Assembly: GCF_040712085.1 (NCBI RefSeq)
Contig: NZ_JBFCVK010000005.1
Coordinates: 287,393-351,392, forward strand
Length of the DNA stretch: 64,000 nucleotides
Origin: Aquibaculum sediminis
GTDB lineage: Bacteria; Pseudomonadota; Alphaproteobacteria; Kiloniellales; DSM-21159
Direction: 5' to 3'
The notes below the pieces were generated by a model. That model had not been told where the DNA came from and did not search any database. It saw only the letters and a program-made list of their open reading frames with translations. Numbering within the stretch: the first letter of the stretch is position 1; each line of letters opens with the position of its first letter. This document shows, one piece after another, positions 51,960 through 61,344 of the stretch. The translations under genes and the position numbers were made by a program.

Positions 51960-52721
51960 ATGCCGCAGAAGCCCAGTTCGACAGCGGTCCGGGTCAGCGC
52001 CGAAGACCTGCGGCGCAACCGGGTGCCGCTCTATGTGCAGTTGGCTGACATCATGCGCCGGCGGATCAGCGACGGGACCTGGCCGCTGGGCGAGCGCATT
52101 CCGACGCTCAATCTGCTGGTGGCCGAGTTCGGCGTGGCCCGGATCACCGTTCGCCAGGCGCTGACCATTCTCGAGCAGGAAGGCCTGGTCGCGCGTTATC
52201 GAGCCAAAGGCAGTTTTGCCGTCAAACGGCCGCCCAGCGAGCGCTGGCTGCGCCTGCGCACCGACGTCCACTCTCTGGAGAGTGTCGTCCTGACCTCCGA
52301 CACCCGCTTTCTCGCCTGCCATCCCGCCGCGGATCCGCCGGAACTGGACGAGGAGGACGGGCGGGCGGCCGAGGCCTACCAGTTTCTCCGCCGGGAGATC
52401 TCCCGCGACGGCATCCGCTACGCCCTGGTGGATGTGCACCTCGCCCGCCACCTCTTCGATTCCTACGATCTCGCGGACCTGGAGAGGCGGACCATCACTA
52501 CAATGTTGCAGGAAGATCCCACTGTAGGCCCGATGGACGGCCACCAGACGCTGACCATCGCATCAGCGGACGCCGAGACCTCGAAATTGATGGACATGCC
52601 GCTCAACGCCCCCATCGCGCTTGTACGCAGGGTCTTGCGCTCGGCGGACGGCACCGCCATCTACGTTGCACACGCGACTTATCGCGGGGAGTTCGTGCGG
52701 CTCGACATCGCGCTGTCCTGA
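51960..52721 (+). CDS. GntR-family transcriptional regulator (HutC/UTRA type)
   Basis: A 253-residue regulator. Residues about 20-85 form the GntR winged helix (LYVQLADIMRRRISDGTWPLGERIPTLNLLVAEFGVARITVRQALTILEQEGLVARYRAKGSFAV), and the rest is a UTRA ligand-binding domain (ending APIALVRRVLRSADGTAIYVAHATYRGEFVRLDIAL). An in-frame GTG at 51945 is an alternative start. Being 48 bases after tctA, it probably senses the transported substrate and controls the tct and dioxygenase genes. Confidence 0.9.
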   Translation: MPQKPSSTAVRVSAEDLRRNRVPLYVQLADIMRRRISDGTWPLGERIPTLNLLVAEFGVARITVRQALTILEQEGLVARYRAKGSFAVKRPPSERWLRLRTDVHSLESVVLTSDTRFLACHPAADPPELDEEDGRAAEAYQFLRREISRDGIRYALVDVHLARHLFDSYDLADLERRTITTMLQEDPTVGPMDGHQTLTIASADAETSKLMDMPLNAPIALVRRVLRSADGTAIYVAHATYRGEFVRLDIALS

Positions 52722-52874
52722 CAGCGGACTGCGGCTTTCGGTGCACCGCCCGGCTTCTCGTGCGGGGCGGTCTTGCGTTCTTCGCAGGTGCAGCACACTG
52801 GACGCGAGCGGTCTGAAGCTGTATTCCTGCGCCCCGCGAAAATCCTGACAGCACAGCATTCAAGGGAGGCGCGC

Positions 52875-53867
52875 ATGCGGAATGAGCCGCTCGACGTCGT
52901 AGGTATCGGTAATGCCATTGTCGACGTTCTGGCCCAGGCAAGCGACAGCTTCGTCACCGAACAAGATCTGCCGAAAGGCTCCATGACCCTGATCGACATG
53001 AGCAGGGCGGAGCACCTCTACGGCGTCATGGGACCGGCCACCGAAGTGTCCGGCGGGTCCTGCGCCAACACCATGGCCGGCCTGGCCTCGCTCGGAGGTT
53101 CCGGCGGTTTCATCGGCAAGATTCGCAATGATCAGCTTGGCGGCATCTTCCGCCACGACATTCGCGCCACAGGGATCGAGTTCACCAGCGACGCGGCGAC
53201 CGACGGCGCGCCGACGGCGCGCTGCCTGATCTTCGTGACACCGGACGCCCAGCGCACCATGGCCACCTATCTCGGCATTTCGGTGCAGCTCGGGCCCCAG
53301 GACGTGGATCACGATCTGATCAAGCGGGCCAAGGTGCTCTATCTCGAAGGCTATCTCTGGGACAGCCCCGACGCCAAGCAGGCCTTCCTGGAGGCGGCCG
53401 AGACCGCTCGCGCCAGTGGCGCCAAGGTGGCGCTTACCCTCTCCGACCCCTTCTGCGTCGACCGCCACCGCGAGTCTTTCCGCGAGCTGGTGGACGGGCA
53501 CGTGGACCTGCTCTTCGCCAATGAGTCCGAGATCGTCTCGCTTTACGAGAGCGCCGATTTCGACGAGGCGCTGCAGCATGTGCGCGGCCACTGCGAAGTG
53601 GCGGCTCTCACCCGCAGCGAGAAGGGCTCGGTGGTGCTCAAGGGCGACGAGGTGCATGTGGTGGACGCCATCAAGGTTGGCGATCTGCTCGACAGCACCG
53701 GCGCCGGCGACCTCTACGCTGCCGGCTTCCTCTATGGCTACACCCAGGGCCGCGATCTGCACGAGTGCGGTCGCCTGGCCTCCCTCGCGGCCGGTGAGGC
53801 CGTGAGCCACCTGGGACCGCGCCCGGCGCGATCCCTTTCCGATCTCGCTGCCAAGTACGGTCTCTGA
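52875..53867 (+). CDS. PfkB-family kinase, probable adenosine kinase
   Basis: A 330-residue ribokinase-fold protein: N-terminal DVVGIGNAIVDVLAQASDSFV, substrate region EVSGGSCANTMAGLASLGGSGGFIGKIRNDQLG, and the ATP/anion-hole motif DSTGAGDLYAAGFLYGYTQG with the catalytic Asp. The GGSxANT pattern is that of adenosine kinase-like enzymes widespread in alphaproteobacteria. Start at 52875 follows AGGGAGG; the longer frame to 52773 is unsupported. It would phosphorylate adenosine to AMP in purine salvage. Confidence 0.88.
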   Translation: MRNEPLDVVGIGNAIVDVLAQASDSFVTEQDLPKGSMTLIDMSRAEHLYGVMGPATEVSGGSCANTMAGLASLGGSGGFIGKIRNDQLGGIFRHDIRATGIEFTSDAATDGAPTARCLIFVTPDAQRTMATYLGISVQLGPQDVDHDLIKRAKVLYLEGYLWDSPDAKQAFLEAAETARASGAKVALTLSDPFCVDRHRESFRELVDGHVDLLFANESEIVSLYESADFDEALQHVRGHCEVAALTRSEKGSVVLKGDEVHVVDAIKVGDLLDSTGAGDLYAAGFLYGYTQGRDLHECGRLASLAAGEAVSHLGPRPARSLSDLAAKYGL

Positions 53868-53908
53868 GGACCGGGCACGAGAAAGCACTCTGCTGGAGTA
53901 ATCGGCGC

Positions 53909-55741
53909 GTGACCAACGCCCTGCGTAACATCGCTATCATCGCCCACGTCGACCACGGAAAGACCACCATGGTCGACCAGTTGCTGCGCCAGTCGGGCGC
54001 GGTCCGCGCCCATCAGCAGGTGGCCGAGCGTGCCATGGACTCCGGCGATCTGGAGCGCGAGCGGGGCATCACCATCCTCGCCAAGTGCACTTCGATCGAG
54101 TGGGAGGGCACGCGCATCAATATTGTCGACACCCCAGGCCACGCCGACTTCGGCGGTGAGGTGGAGCGCATCCTCTCCATGGTCGACGGCGTGTTGCTGC
54201 TGGTCGACGCCTCGGAAGGGCCGATGCCCCAGACCAAGTTCGTCACCATGAAGGCGCTCGCCCGTGGCCTGCGCCCGATCGTGGTGGTGAACAAGGCCGA
54301 CAAGCCGGACGGGCGCCCCTTCGAGGTGCAGGACGAGGTCTTCGACCTCTTCGCCGCGCTCGACGCCAACGAAGAGCAGCTCGACTTCCCCACCCTCTTT
54401 GCCTCCGCCAAGGAAGGCTGGGCGGTGACCGATCCCGCCGCGCCGCGCGACGCGGGCATGACGCCGCTGTTCCAGGCCATTGTCGACCGGGTGCCGGCAC
54501 CGACCGAGAAGAGCGACGGACCCTTCCGCATGCTGGCCACCACCCTGGAGATGGACCCCTATCTCGGCCGGGTGCTGACCGGGCGCATCCATTCGGGCGT
54601 CGCCAAGCACAACATGACGGTGCGTGCCCTGTCGCGCGACGGCAAGTTGCTTCAGGAGGGCCGCCTGACCAAGCTGCTGGCCTTCCGCGGCCTGCAGCGC
54701 GTGCCGGTGGAGCGTGCCGAAGCCGGCGACCTCATCGCCGTGGCCGGTCTCGACGGCGCGACCGTGGCCGACACCCTCTGCGCGCCCGAGGTGAGCGAGC
54801 CGCTCCCTTCCCAGCCGATCGATCCGCCCACCCTGGCCATGACCTTCTCGGTCAACGATGCGCCGCTGGCCGGCCGCGAGGGCGACAAGGTCACCAGCCG
54901 CATGATCCGCGACCGACTGATACGCGAGGCCGAGGGCAATGTCGCCATCGAGATCAAGGAAACCGAGGAAAAGGACGCCTTCCAGGTGGCCGGCCGCGGC
55001 GAACTGCAGCTCGGCGTGCTGATCGAAACCATGCGCCGCGAAGGCTACGAACTCTCCATCAGCCGCCCGCGCGTGCTCTTCAAGAACGAGAACGGCCAGC
55101 GCCTGGAGCCGGTGGAAGAGGTGCAGGTCGACGTTGACGAGGAGTTCGCCGGCGTCGTCGTGGAGAAGCTGAGCCAGCGCCGCGCCGAAGTGCAGGAAAT
55201 GCGCCCCTCCGGCGGCGGCAAGCAGCGCCTCGTCTTCCACGCGCCCTCGCGCGGCCTGATCGGCTACCACGGCGAGTTCCTCACGGACACCCGTGGCACC
55301 GGCATCATGCACCGCCTGTTCCACGGTTATGCGCCTTACAAGGGGCCACTGCAGGGCCGGCGTAACGGCGTGCTGATCTCCAACGCCGGCGGCGCCGCCA
55401 CGGCCTACGCCCTCTGGAACCTGGAGGAGCGCGGGGTGATCTTCATCTCCCCGGGCGACCAGGTCTATGAAGGCATGGTGATCGGCGAGAACGCCCGCGG
55501 CAACGACCTCGAGGTCAATCCGCTGAAAGCCAAGCAGCTCAGCAACGTCCGCGCCTCGGGCAAGGACGAGAGCATCCGCCTGACCCCGCCGCGGGTCTTC
55601 GCCCTGGAGCAGGCGCTGAGCTACATCGAGGACGACGAACTGGTGGAGGTCACGCCCCAGTCCATCCGCCTGCGCAAGCGCCTGCTCGACCCGCACGAGC
55701 GCAAAAAGGACCAGCGCCGCCGCGAAGCCGAGGCAGGCTGA
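53909..55741 (+). CDS. typA: Translational GTPase TypA/BipA
   Basis: A 610-residue ribosome-binding GTPase of full length. G1 AHVDHGKTTMVDQLL, G2 ERERGITILAK, G3 VDTPGHADFGGE, G4 VVNKADKP and G5 FASAKEG are all present, followed by EF-G-like domains (GRGELQLGVLIETMRREGYELSISRPRVLFK) and the TypA-specific C-terminus (GRRNGVLISNAGGAATAYALWNLEERGVIFISPGDQVYEGMVIGE). It aids 50S assembly and growth under stress and cold. GTG start at 53909 behind TGGAG. Starts 41 bases after the kinase stop. Confidence 0.96.
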   Translation: MTNALRNIAIIAHVDHGKTTMVDQLLRQSGAVRAHQQVAERAMDSGDLERERGITILAKCTSIEWEGTRINIVDTPGHADFGGEVERILSMVDGVLLLVDASEGPMPQTKFVTMKALARGLRPIVVVNKADKPDGRPFEVQDEVFDLFAALDANEEQLDFPTLFASAKEGWAVTDPAAPRDAGMTPLFQAIVDRVPAPTEKSDGPFRMLATTLEMDPYLGRVLTGRIHSGVAKHNMTVRALSRDGKLLQEGRLTKLLAFRGLQRVPVERAEAGDLIAVAGLDGATVADTLCAPEVSEPLPSQPIDPPTLAMTFSVNDAPLAGREGDKVTSRMIRDRLIREAEGNVAIEIKETEEKDAFQVAGRGELQLGVLIETMRREGYELSISRPRVLFKNENGQRLEPVEEVQVDVDEEFAGVVVEKLSQRRAEVQEMRPSGGGKQRLVFHAPSRGLIGYHGEFLTDTRGTGIMHRLFHGYAPYKGPLQGRRNGVLISNAGGAATAYALWNLEERGVIFISPGDQVYEGMVIGENARGNDLEVNPLKAKQLSNVRASGKDESIRLTPPRVFALEQALSYIEDDELVEVTPQSIRLRKRLLDPHERKKDQRRREAEAG

Positions 55742-55833
55742 GGCACGCAAGAATGGGTGCCGCGTAGCCCTGCGCGGCACCGCTTCGGAGCCCTTGCGCC
55801 GCACCAAGGCTCGGTGTAGTCAAAAGGCACGCG

Positions 55834-55907
55834 GCGGGTGTAGCTCAATGGTAGAGCAGCAGCTTCCCAAGCTGACGACGAGGGTTCGATTCCCTTCACC
55901 CGCTCCA
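55834..55907 (+). tRNA. tRNA-Gly (anticodon CCC)
   Basis: Acceptor stem GCGGGTG (55834) with CACCCGC, D-arm GCTC/GAGC, anticodon loop TTCCCAA giving CCC, T-loop TTCGATT within AGGG/CCCT, and an encoded CCA end at 55905-55907. The first pair of the anticodon stem is G-A, the only irregularity. It reads GGG codons. Located between typA and the broken GNAT gene. Confidence 0.93.
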
Positions 55908-55939
55908 ACGCTCACGTCGCACATGTCGCGTTCCGAGCG

Positions 55940-56430
55940 TCACTTTCCGACCCGCACAAGCAGCGCCACTTCCTTCGCCCCGTCCTCGTTCTCCTGCCGC
56001 CCCACCTCGGTGAAACCCAGGCTGGCGTGGAAGCGCAGGGAGGGGGTGTTGAGGGGCGCAGGTTGACTTCGCAGCAGAGCGGCCGCTCCGCCGCCCGCTC
56101 CATCGCGGCCTGGTAGAGGGCGCGGCCGGCGCCCCTGCCGCGGGCGGCCTCGGCAACGACAATGCGATCCACATAAAGGAAATCGTCGTAGCGCGCCGCG
56201 AACCAGCGGTAGTTGAGGCTATCGTAGGCAAGCCCGGGCCCCATGGCCAGCATGAAGCCCAGGGGCGCACCGACCGGACCCAGGGCCAGCGCCGCTTCGC
56301 TCTGCGCCACCAGATCTTCCAAGCGCGCGGCATCGAGCCTGTTCACTGTCGGCACGGCGGCGTTGTTGAGCTGCAAGACCCTCTCGAGATCATCCGAGTC
56401 CAAAGGCCGCACCGGCCAGGATTGACGCAT
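55940..56430 (-). pseudogene. GNAT N-acetyltransferase with a single-base frameshift
   Basis: The minus-strand frame from ATG 56430 encodes VRPLDSDDLERVLQLNNAAVP, then FLYVDRIVVAEAARGRGAGRALYQAAMERAAERPLCCEVNL, a normal GNAT of about 160 residues. At the C-run at 56053-56056 (CGCCCCTCAAC on the minus strand) the frame slips; with one extra C the sequence continues as NTPSLRFHASLGFTEVG and ends at TGA 55940-55942, exactly as the family requires. Without the shift the tail is unrelated and ends at 55912. It is either a recent inactivation or a homopolymer sequencing error. Confidence 0.8.
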
Positions 56431-56552
56431 CGCTGTTCATTCCTTCTGAGTTGATCAGCAGCGCCATAGAAGGCCTCATCGAAGATGGCAAGCCGCTTGG
56501 CCATCCGCGAATTGAAGGTGCGAGACTCCCGCATTTGTGCTTACCTTTCTCC

Positions 56553-58196
56553 ATGGGGAGAAGGGAGCGGCCTGGGAACTTGAAACCATCGAAAAAGGGC
56601 GCGATCAACCAACGCTTCGCCAAGCCGGCGACGCTGATGGAAGAGCGTTTCCGGGATTTTCTGGAAACCAGCGCCGACTGGTTGTGGGAAACCGACCTGG
56701 AGCAGCGCTACACCTTCTACTCCGGTGGCGGCCCGACTGAGCTGGGCCGGCGGCCTGAAGGGCGCTTGCGGCATGAACTGCTGCAGGAGATCGGCGTCGA
56801 GCCCAAGGATCTGCCCGAGACCATTGCCGGCTATATGGCTGAAGAACAGCTCTTCCGCGATCTCGAGTACCACTTCGACCGACCGGACGGCTCGCGCGTC
56901 TGGGTGCGCCTGTCCGGCAAGCCCGTCTACGACGACGGGCAGCTTGTGGGCTATCGCGGCAGCGCACGCAACGTCACCGAGGCCAAGCTCGCCGAGCACG
57001 AATTGGCCGAGCGCCATTTGCGCTATCAGTCCATTTTCGCCAACGCGGTGGAGGGCATCTACCGCACCGCGCTGGACGGGCGCTATCTCGAGGTCAATCC
57101 GGCGCTGGCACGCATGCACGGCTTCGAGAGCGTCGAGGCGTTCCTGCAGACCTTTCCCTACAGCATCGACATGTACGCCGACCCCCGGGATCGAGGGCGT
57201 GTTGTGCGCCTGGCCACAAAAAGGGGCGCCCTGCGCGGCTTCGAAGCCTATGCACTGCGTCGCGACGGCAGCCGATTCCTCATGTCGGAGACCTGCTGGC
57301 CGGTCTATGGGCCCAACGGCCGCATCCTCGGCTTCGAGGGCCTGGTGGAGGACATCACCGAGCGCAAGCGTGCGGAGCAGGCCCTGGAACAGGCGCGCAA
57401 CGATGCCCTGGAGGCCAGCCGTGCCAAGTCAGACTTCCTGGCCCACATCAGCCACGAACTGCGCACGCCGCTCAATGCGGTGATCGGCTATTCTGATGCC
57501 ATGATGACCCAGCTATTCGGACCGCTGGGATCCGCCCGCTACGAGGAGTACTGCCGGCACATCCGCGACAGCGGCCTGCATCTGCTCTCGATCATCACCA
57601 ACATCCTCGATCTCTCCAAGGTCGAGGCGGGGCAGCTGGTCCTGCGTCCGGAAGACTGCGACCTGGTCGAATCGGCCCAGTCAGCGCTGCGCCTGGTGGA
57701 GCACCTGGCCCACGAGCAGGGTGTGCGCGCTACCTTGCGCGATATGCCCGAGACCCTGCCCTTTGTTGGCGACCCTCTTGCCGTGCGCCAGATCCTGGTC
57801 AACCTGCTGGCCAACGCCATCAGGTTCACACCGCCACCGGGACGAGTCTGGCTGTCGGGCGGTCGCACGGGCCAGCAGTGCTATCTCGCGGTCATCGATG
57901 AGGGCATCGGCATGACCAAAGAGGAGATCGCCCAGGCCCTGCTGCCCTTCCGCCAGGTCGACAACCCCATGACCCGCAGCACGGCCGGGACAGGGCTGGG
58001 GCTCTCACTGGTCAAGGGGCTGGCCGAGGCGCATGGCGGCGGGCTGAAGATCCACAGCGAACCCGGCCACGGCACCCGCATCACTGTGACTCTGGGCGAG
58101 CTGGAAAGCGTGAAGTCCATCGTCACCAGCCCCTCTCCGCCCACGACATCCAGCGACAACTCTCAGGAGCATGACGATGAGCAATCCAGAAAGTGA
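56553..58196 (+). CDS. Soluble PAS-domain sensor histidine kinase
   Basis: About 547 residues from this start. Two PAS domains (about 32-150 and 156-270, each ending in a PAC-like GSARNVTEAKLAE or GLVEDITERKRAE), a HisKA domain with phospho-acceptor His in FLAHISHELRTPLNAVIGYSDAM (about 301), and an HATPase domain with N box NLLANAIRFTPP, G1 DEGIGM and G2 GTGLGLSLVKGLAEAHGG. No transmembrane segment, so it senses an internal signal. The start is uncertain: the frame opens at TTG 56451 and another ATG lies at 56637; none has a clear ribosome-binding site. No response regulator is adjacent. Its end overlaps the DUF924 gene. Confidence 0.9.
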   Translation: MGRRERPGNLKPSKKGAINQRFAKPATLMEERFRDFLETSADWLWETDLEQRYTFYSGGGPTELGRRPEGRLRHELLQEIGVEPKDLPETIAGYMAEEQLFRDLEYHFDRPDGSRVWVRLSGKPVYDDGQLVGYRGSARNVTEAKLAEHELAERHLRYQSIFANAVEGIYRTALDGRYLEVNPALARMHGFESVEAFLQTFPYSIDMYADPRDRGRVVRLATKRGALRGFEAYALRRDGSRFLMSETCWPVYGPNGRILGFEGLVEDITERKRAEQALEQARNDALEASRAKSDFLAHISHELRTPLNAVIGYSDAMMTQLFGPLGSARYEEYCRHIRDSGLHLLSIITNILDLSKVEAGQLVLRPEDCDLVESAQSALRLVEHLAHEQGVRATLRDMPETLPFVGDPLAVRQILVNLLANAIRFTPPPGRVWLSGGRTGQQCYLAVIDEGIGMTKEEIAQALLPFRQVDNPMTRSTAGTGLGLSLVKGLAEAHGGGLKIHSEPGHGTRITVTLGELESVKSIVTSPSPPTTSSDNSQEHDDEQSRK

Positions 58197-58731
58197 TCCG
58201 GAGCATGTCCTCGCCTTCTGGTTTGCGCCAGGACGCGAAGCACAGTGGTTCGTGCGCTCCGACGATTTCGACGCCCAGGTGGCCGAGGCGCTGAGCCCCG
58301 CCTACCGCCGGGCCCGCGAGGGCGAACTCAGCGATTGGGCCCGCGAGGCGCGCGGCGCGCTTGCCCTGATCCTGCTGCTCGACCAGGTGCCACGCCAGCT
58401 ACACCGAGGCACGCCGGAGGCCTTTGTCTGTGACGCGCGGGCTCGCGCGATCACCGAAGCGGCCATTGCTGCAGGCCAGGACCAGGAGCTGAGGCCGGCC
58501 GAACGGCTGTTTCTCTATCTACCGCTGGAGCACAGCGAGGATCTGGCCGATCAGGAGCGGGCGGTTGACCTGATTTCGGCCCTGGGCGATGACCAGTGGA
58601 CGCGCTACGCCGTGATCCACCGCGACATCATCGCGCGCTTCGGCCGCTTCCCCCACCGCAACGCCGCCCTCGGCCGGCAGACGACTGCCGAGGAAGCGGA
58701 CTTCCTGCAGGAGCCGGATTCCAGCTTCTGA
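58171..58731 (+). CDS. DUF924 family protein
   Basis: A 186-residue cytoplasmic protein with the DUF924 pattern: VLAFWFAPGREAQWF, LALILLLDQVPRQLHRGTPEAFVCDARARAITEAAIAAG, LFLYLPLEHSEDLADQERAVDL and RFGRFPHRNAALGRQTTAEEADFL. TPR-like helical fold; no enzymatic role is known. A second ATG at 58177 has better spacing to the AGGAG upstream. It overlaps the histidine kinase gene by 26 bases. Confidence 0.93.
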   Translation: MTMSNPESDPEHVLAFWFAPGREAQWFVRSDDFDAQVAEALSPAYRRAREGELSDWAREARGALALILLLDQVPRQLHRGTPEAFVCDARARAITEAAIAAGQDQELRPAERLFLYLPLEHSEDLADQERAVDLISALGDDQWTRYAVIHRDIIARFGRFPHRNAALGRQTTAEEADFLQEPDSSF

Positions 58732-58753
58732 GACGATAACACATCGCCCTCCC

Positions 58754-58849
58754 CCGTCATCGCGAGCCGCCGAAGGCGGCGTGGCGATCCAGGGCCAAAA
58801 GCTAACTCCCCTGGATTGCTTCGTCGGCTTCGCCTTCTCGCAATGACGG
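58754..58849. repeat. Palindromic intergenic repeat of the CCGTCATTGCGAG type
   Basis: CCGTCATCGCGAG at 58754 is inverted at CTCGCAATGACGG ending at 58849, and GCGATCCAGGG near 58784 is inverted at CCCTGGATTGC near 58808. The whole is a long imperfect hairpin. Similar words are widespread as intergenic repeats in proteobacteria. A partial copy, CCTCGCAGTGACGG, follows at about 58866. Confidence 0.75.
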
Positions 58850-58920
58850 TGAGGAGTCGTTGACCTCCTCGCAGTGACGGCGTGGTGGGCGCTTCACGCA
58901 ACAGAGGAAAATGCGCCGCC

Positions 58921-61344
58921 TTAGCCGCGCAGCCGCTGCACCAGAGCCGCAGCGCAGGCGTCGAGGATGGCGTCGCGGTCCAGGCCGTACTCACGGTAGA
59001 GGTCGATGAGGTCGCCGGACTGACCGAAGTGCTCCACGCCCAGGGACTGCACCCGGTGGCCACGCACCGAACCCAGCCAGCCCAGCGTCGCCGGGTGGCC
59101 GTCCAGGACCGTCACCAGTCCCGCATCCGGCGCCAGGGGCGCCAGCAGCCGGTCGGCATGGCAGGCGGCGTCGGGCCGGCCGGCCTGGCGGGCGCGGGCC
59201 GCGGCGGTCCACTCGGCGTTCAGGCGGTCGGCCGAGGTCACCGCCAGCAGGCCGGCACCCGGCACCTCTTCGGCAATGGCTTCCCAGGCCGCAAGGGCCT
59301 CCGGCGCCACCGCGCCGCTATAGACGATGGCGAGTTCCGCGCCCTCTGCCGGGGGCTTCAGCCAGTAGCCTCCGGTGATAATCTGTTCGCGCAGCGTGGC
59401 GTCGATCTCGCGCTCCGGCTGCTCCAACGGGCGGGTTGAAAGGCGCAGATAGACCGAACCACCCTTCTCGTCGCGCAGCCATTGCGTCCCCGGCAGCGCA
59501 TCATGCCCCGGATGGTCCGGCCCGCGCTGCAGATAGTCGAAGGACCAGCCGAGGATGGCGGCCAGTTCGTCGGCAAAGGCCGGCTCGAAGGCGGCAAGGC
59601 CGTCCTGCGACATGCCGATCAGGGGCGTGCCCACGGACTGGTGCGCGCCGCCCTCCGGCGCCAGGCTGATGCCCGAGGGCGTGCCCACCACGATGAAGCG
59701 GGCCTCCTGGTAGCAGGCGTAGTTCAGGGCATCGAGGCCGCGCTGGATGAAGGGGTCGTAAAGCGTGCCTATGGGCAGGAGGCGCGTGCCGAAGAGGGAA
59801 TGCGACAGGCCCAGCGCCGCCAGCGCCAGGAAGAGGTTGTTCTCGGCGATGCCCAGCTCGACGTGCTGCCCCTGGGGCGACATGGCCCAGCGCTGGGCCG
59901 AGATAACCTTTTCCTCCTTGAAGACATCCTCGCGCGGATGGCGGTCGAAGATGCCGCGGCGATTCACCCAGGCGCCGAGATTGGTGGAGACCGTCACGTC
60001 CGGCGAGGTGGTGACGATCCGCTCCGCCAGCGGGCTGTCCTCACGCGCGATCTCGCCCAGGATCCGGCCGAAAGCCTCCTGGGTGCTCATGCGATGGCCC
60101 TCGGGCTTGGGCAGGCTTTCGGGCACCGGCACATAGTCGCCGGGATAGCGGCGCTCCCCGCGAGCGTTGAAAGGCACCTGATCGAGGAAACCGCGCAGCT
60201 TCTCCTCGGGGAGGGAGAGGCCGGAGAAGGGCTCCCACTCCCGCCCCTCCGGGACACCCTGGCGCCGCTGGAACTCGGCCATCTGCTCCGGGTTCATCAG
60301 TCCGGCGTGGTTATCCTTGTGGCCGGCAAAGGGCAGGCGGAAGCCCTTGACCGTGTAGCAAATGAAGCAGGTGGGCTTGTCGTCTTCGATGCTGTGGAAG
60401 GCCTCCAGCACGGCCTCGAGATCATGGCCGGCAAGATTGGTCATCAGCGCTTCCAGCGCCGCATCATCCAACTCGTCGAGCAGGGCCCGAATGCCGGCCA
60501 GATCGCCCAGGTCGGCCAGCAGGTGTTTGCGCCAGCCCGCGGCGCCGGTGAAAACCAGGGCCGAATAGAGGCTGTTGGGGCAGTCATCGATCCATTGACG
60601 CAGCGCGTCACCGTCCGGGCGCTTGAAGGCCTCCTGCAGCAGCTTGCCGTACTTCAGCGTGATCACCCGCCAGCCCATGGTGTCGAAGAGCTTGTCGATT
60701 TGGCCGAAGAGGCGGTCGGTGACCACGGAATCCAGGCTCTGGCGGTTGTAGTCGATCACCCACCAGACATTGCGCACGTCGTGCTTCCAGCCCTCAAGCA
60801 GCGCCTCATAGACGTTGCCTTCGTCGAGCTCGGCATCGCCCACCAGTGCCACCATGCGCCCCGGTTCCTGCCCCTTGGGCAGCAGGCCCTTCATGTCGAG
60901 GTAGTCCTGGGTGAGCGAGGCGAAGCTGGTCATGGCCACGCCCAGGCCCACGGAGCCGGTCGAGAAGTCGACGTCGTCCTTGTCCTTGGTGCGCGAGGGA
61001 TAGGACTGCGCGCCGCCGAAGGCGCGGAAGTCGCGCAGCGCCTCGACGTCCTGATTGCCCAGCAGGTACTGGATGGCGTGGAACACGGGGCTGGCGTGCG
61101 GCTTGACCGCGACCCGATCTTCCGGGCGCAGGACGTTGAAGTAGAGCGCCGTCATCATCGCCGACATGGAGGCGGACGACGCCTGATGCCCGCCAACCTT
61201 CAGGCCGTCGCGGCTGTTGCGCAGGTGATTGGCCTGATGGATCGTCCAGGTCGACAGCCAGAGCACCTTGCGCTCCAACTCGCCGAGCACTTCCAGCTCT
61301 TCCTTGCGCGCGGGTTGATCGGCGGCGGACAGGGCCGTGGACAT
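58921..61344 (-). CDS. Transketolase-like thiamine-diphosphate enzyme (AceE-type E1)
   Basis: An 807-residue protein related to homodimeric pyruvate dehydrogenase E1 and transketolase. N-terminal SRDGLKVGGHQASSASMSAMMTALYFNVL and PHASPVFHAIQYLLGNQ, the ThDP motif GDAELDEGNVYEALLEGWKHDVRNVWWVIDYNRQSLD, and in the second half FGRILGEIAREDS, EKVISAQRWAMSPQGQHVELGIAENNLFL and the C-terminal HFGQSGDLIDLYREYGLD. Slightly shorter than E. coli AceE and not linked here to E2/E3 genes, so it may be a stand-alone transketolase-like enzyme. Start at 61344 follows GGAG; the longer frame to 61572 overlaps the divergent gene. Confidence 0.85.
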   Translation of the reverse strand: MSTALSAADQPARKEELEVLGELERKVLWLSTWTIHQANHLRNSRDGLKVGGHQASSASMSAMMTALYFNVLRPEDRVAVKPHASPVFHAIQYLLGNQDVEALRDFRAFGGAQSYPSRTKDKDDVDFSTGSVGLGVAMTSFASLTQDYLDMKGLLPKGQEPGRMVALVGDAELDEGNVYEALLEGWKHDVRNVWWVIDYNRQSLDSVVTDRLFGQIDKLFDTMGWRVITLKYGKLLQEAFKRPDGDALRQWIDDCPNSLYSALVFTGAAGWRKHLLADLGDLAGIRALLDELDDAALEALMTNLAGHDLEAVLEAFHSIEDDKPTCFICYTVKGFRLPFAGHKDNHAGLMNPEQMAEFQRRQGVPEGREWEPFSGLSLPEEKLRGFLDQVPFNARGERRYPGDYVPVPESLPKPEGHRMSTQEAFGRILGEIAREDSPLAERIVTTSPDVTVSTNLGAWVNRRGIFDRHPREDVFKEEKVISAQRWAMSPQGQHVELGIAENNLFLALAALGLSHSLFGTRLLPIGTLYDPFIQRGLDALNYACYQEARFIVVGTPSGISLAPEGGAHQSVGTPLIGMSQDGLAAFEPAFADELAAILGWSFDYLQRGPDHPGHDALPGTQWLRDEKGGSVYLRLSTRPLEQPEREIDATLREQIITGGYWLKPPAEGAELAIVYSGAVAPEALAAWEAIAEEVPGAGLLAVTSADRLNAEWTAAARARQAGRPDAACHADRLLAPLAPDAGLVTVLDGHPATLGWLGSVRGHRVQSLGVEHFGQSGDLIDLYREYGLDRDAILDACAAALVQRLRG

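Noticed and set aside
53738..55807. 689-codon minus-strand frame over typA
   Set aside because: The plus strand encodes an unmistakable TypA; the antisense product is His/Gly/Ala-rich low complexity.
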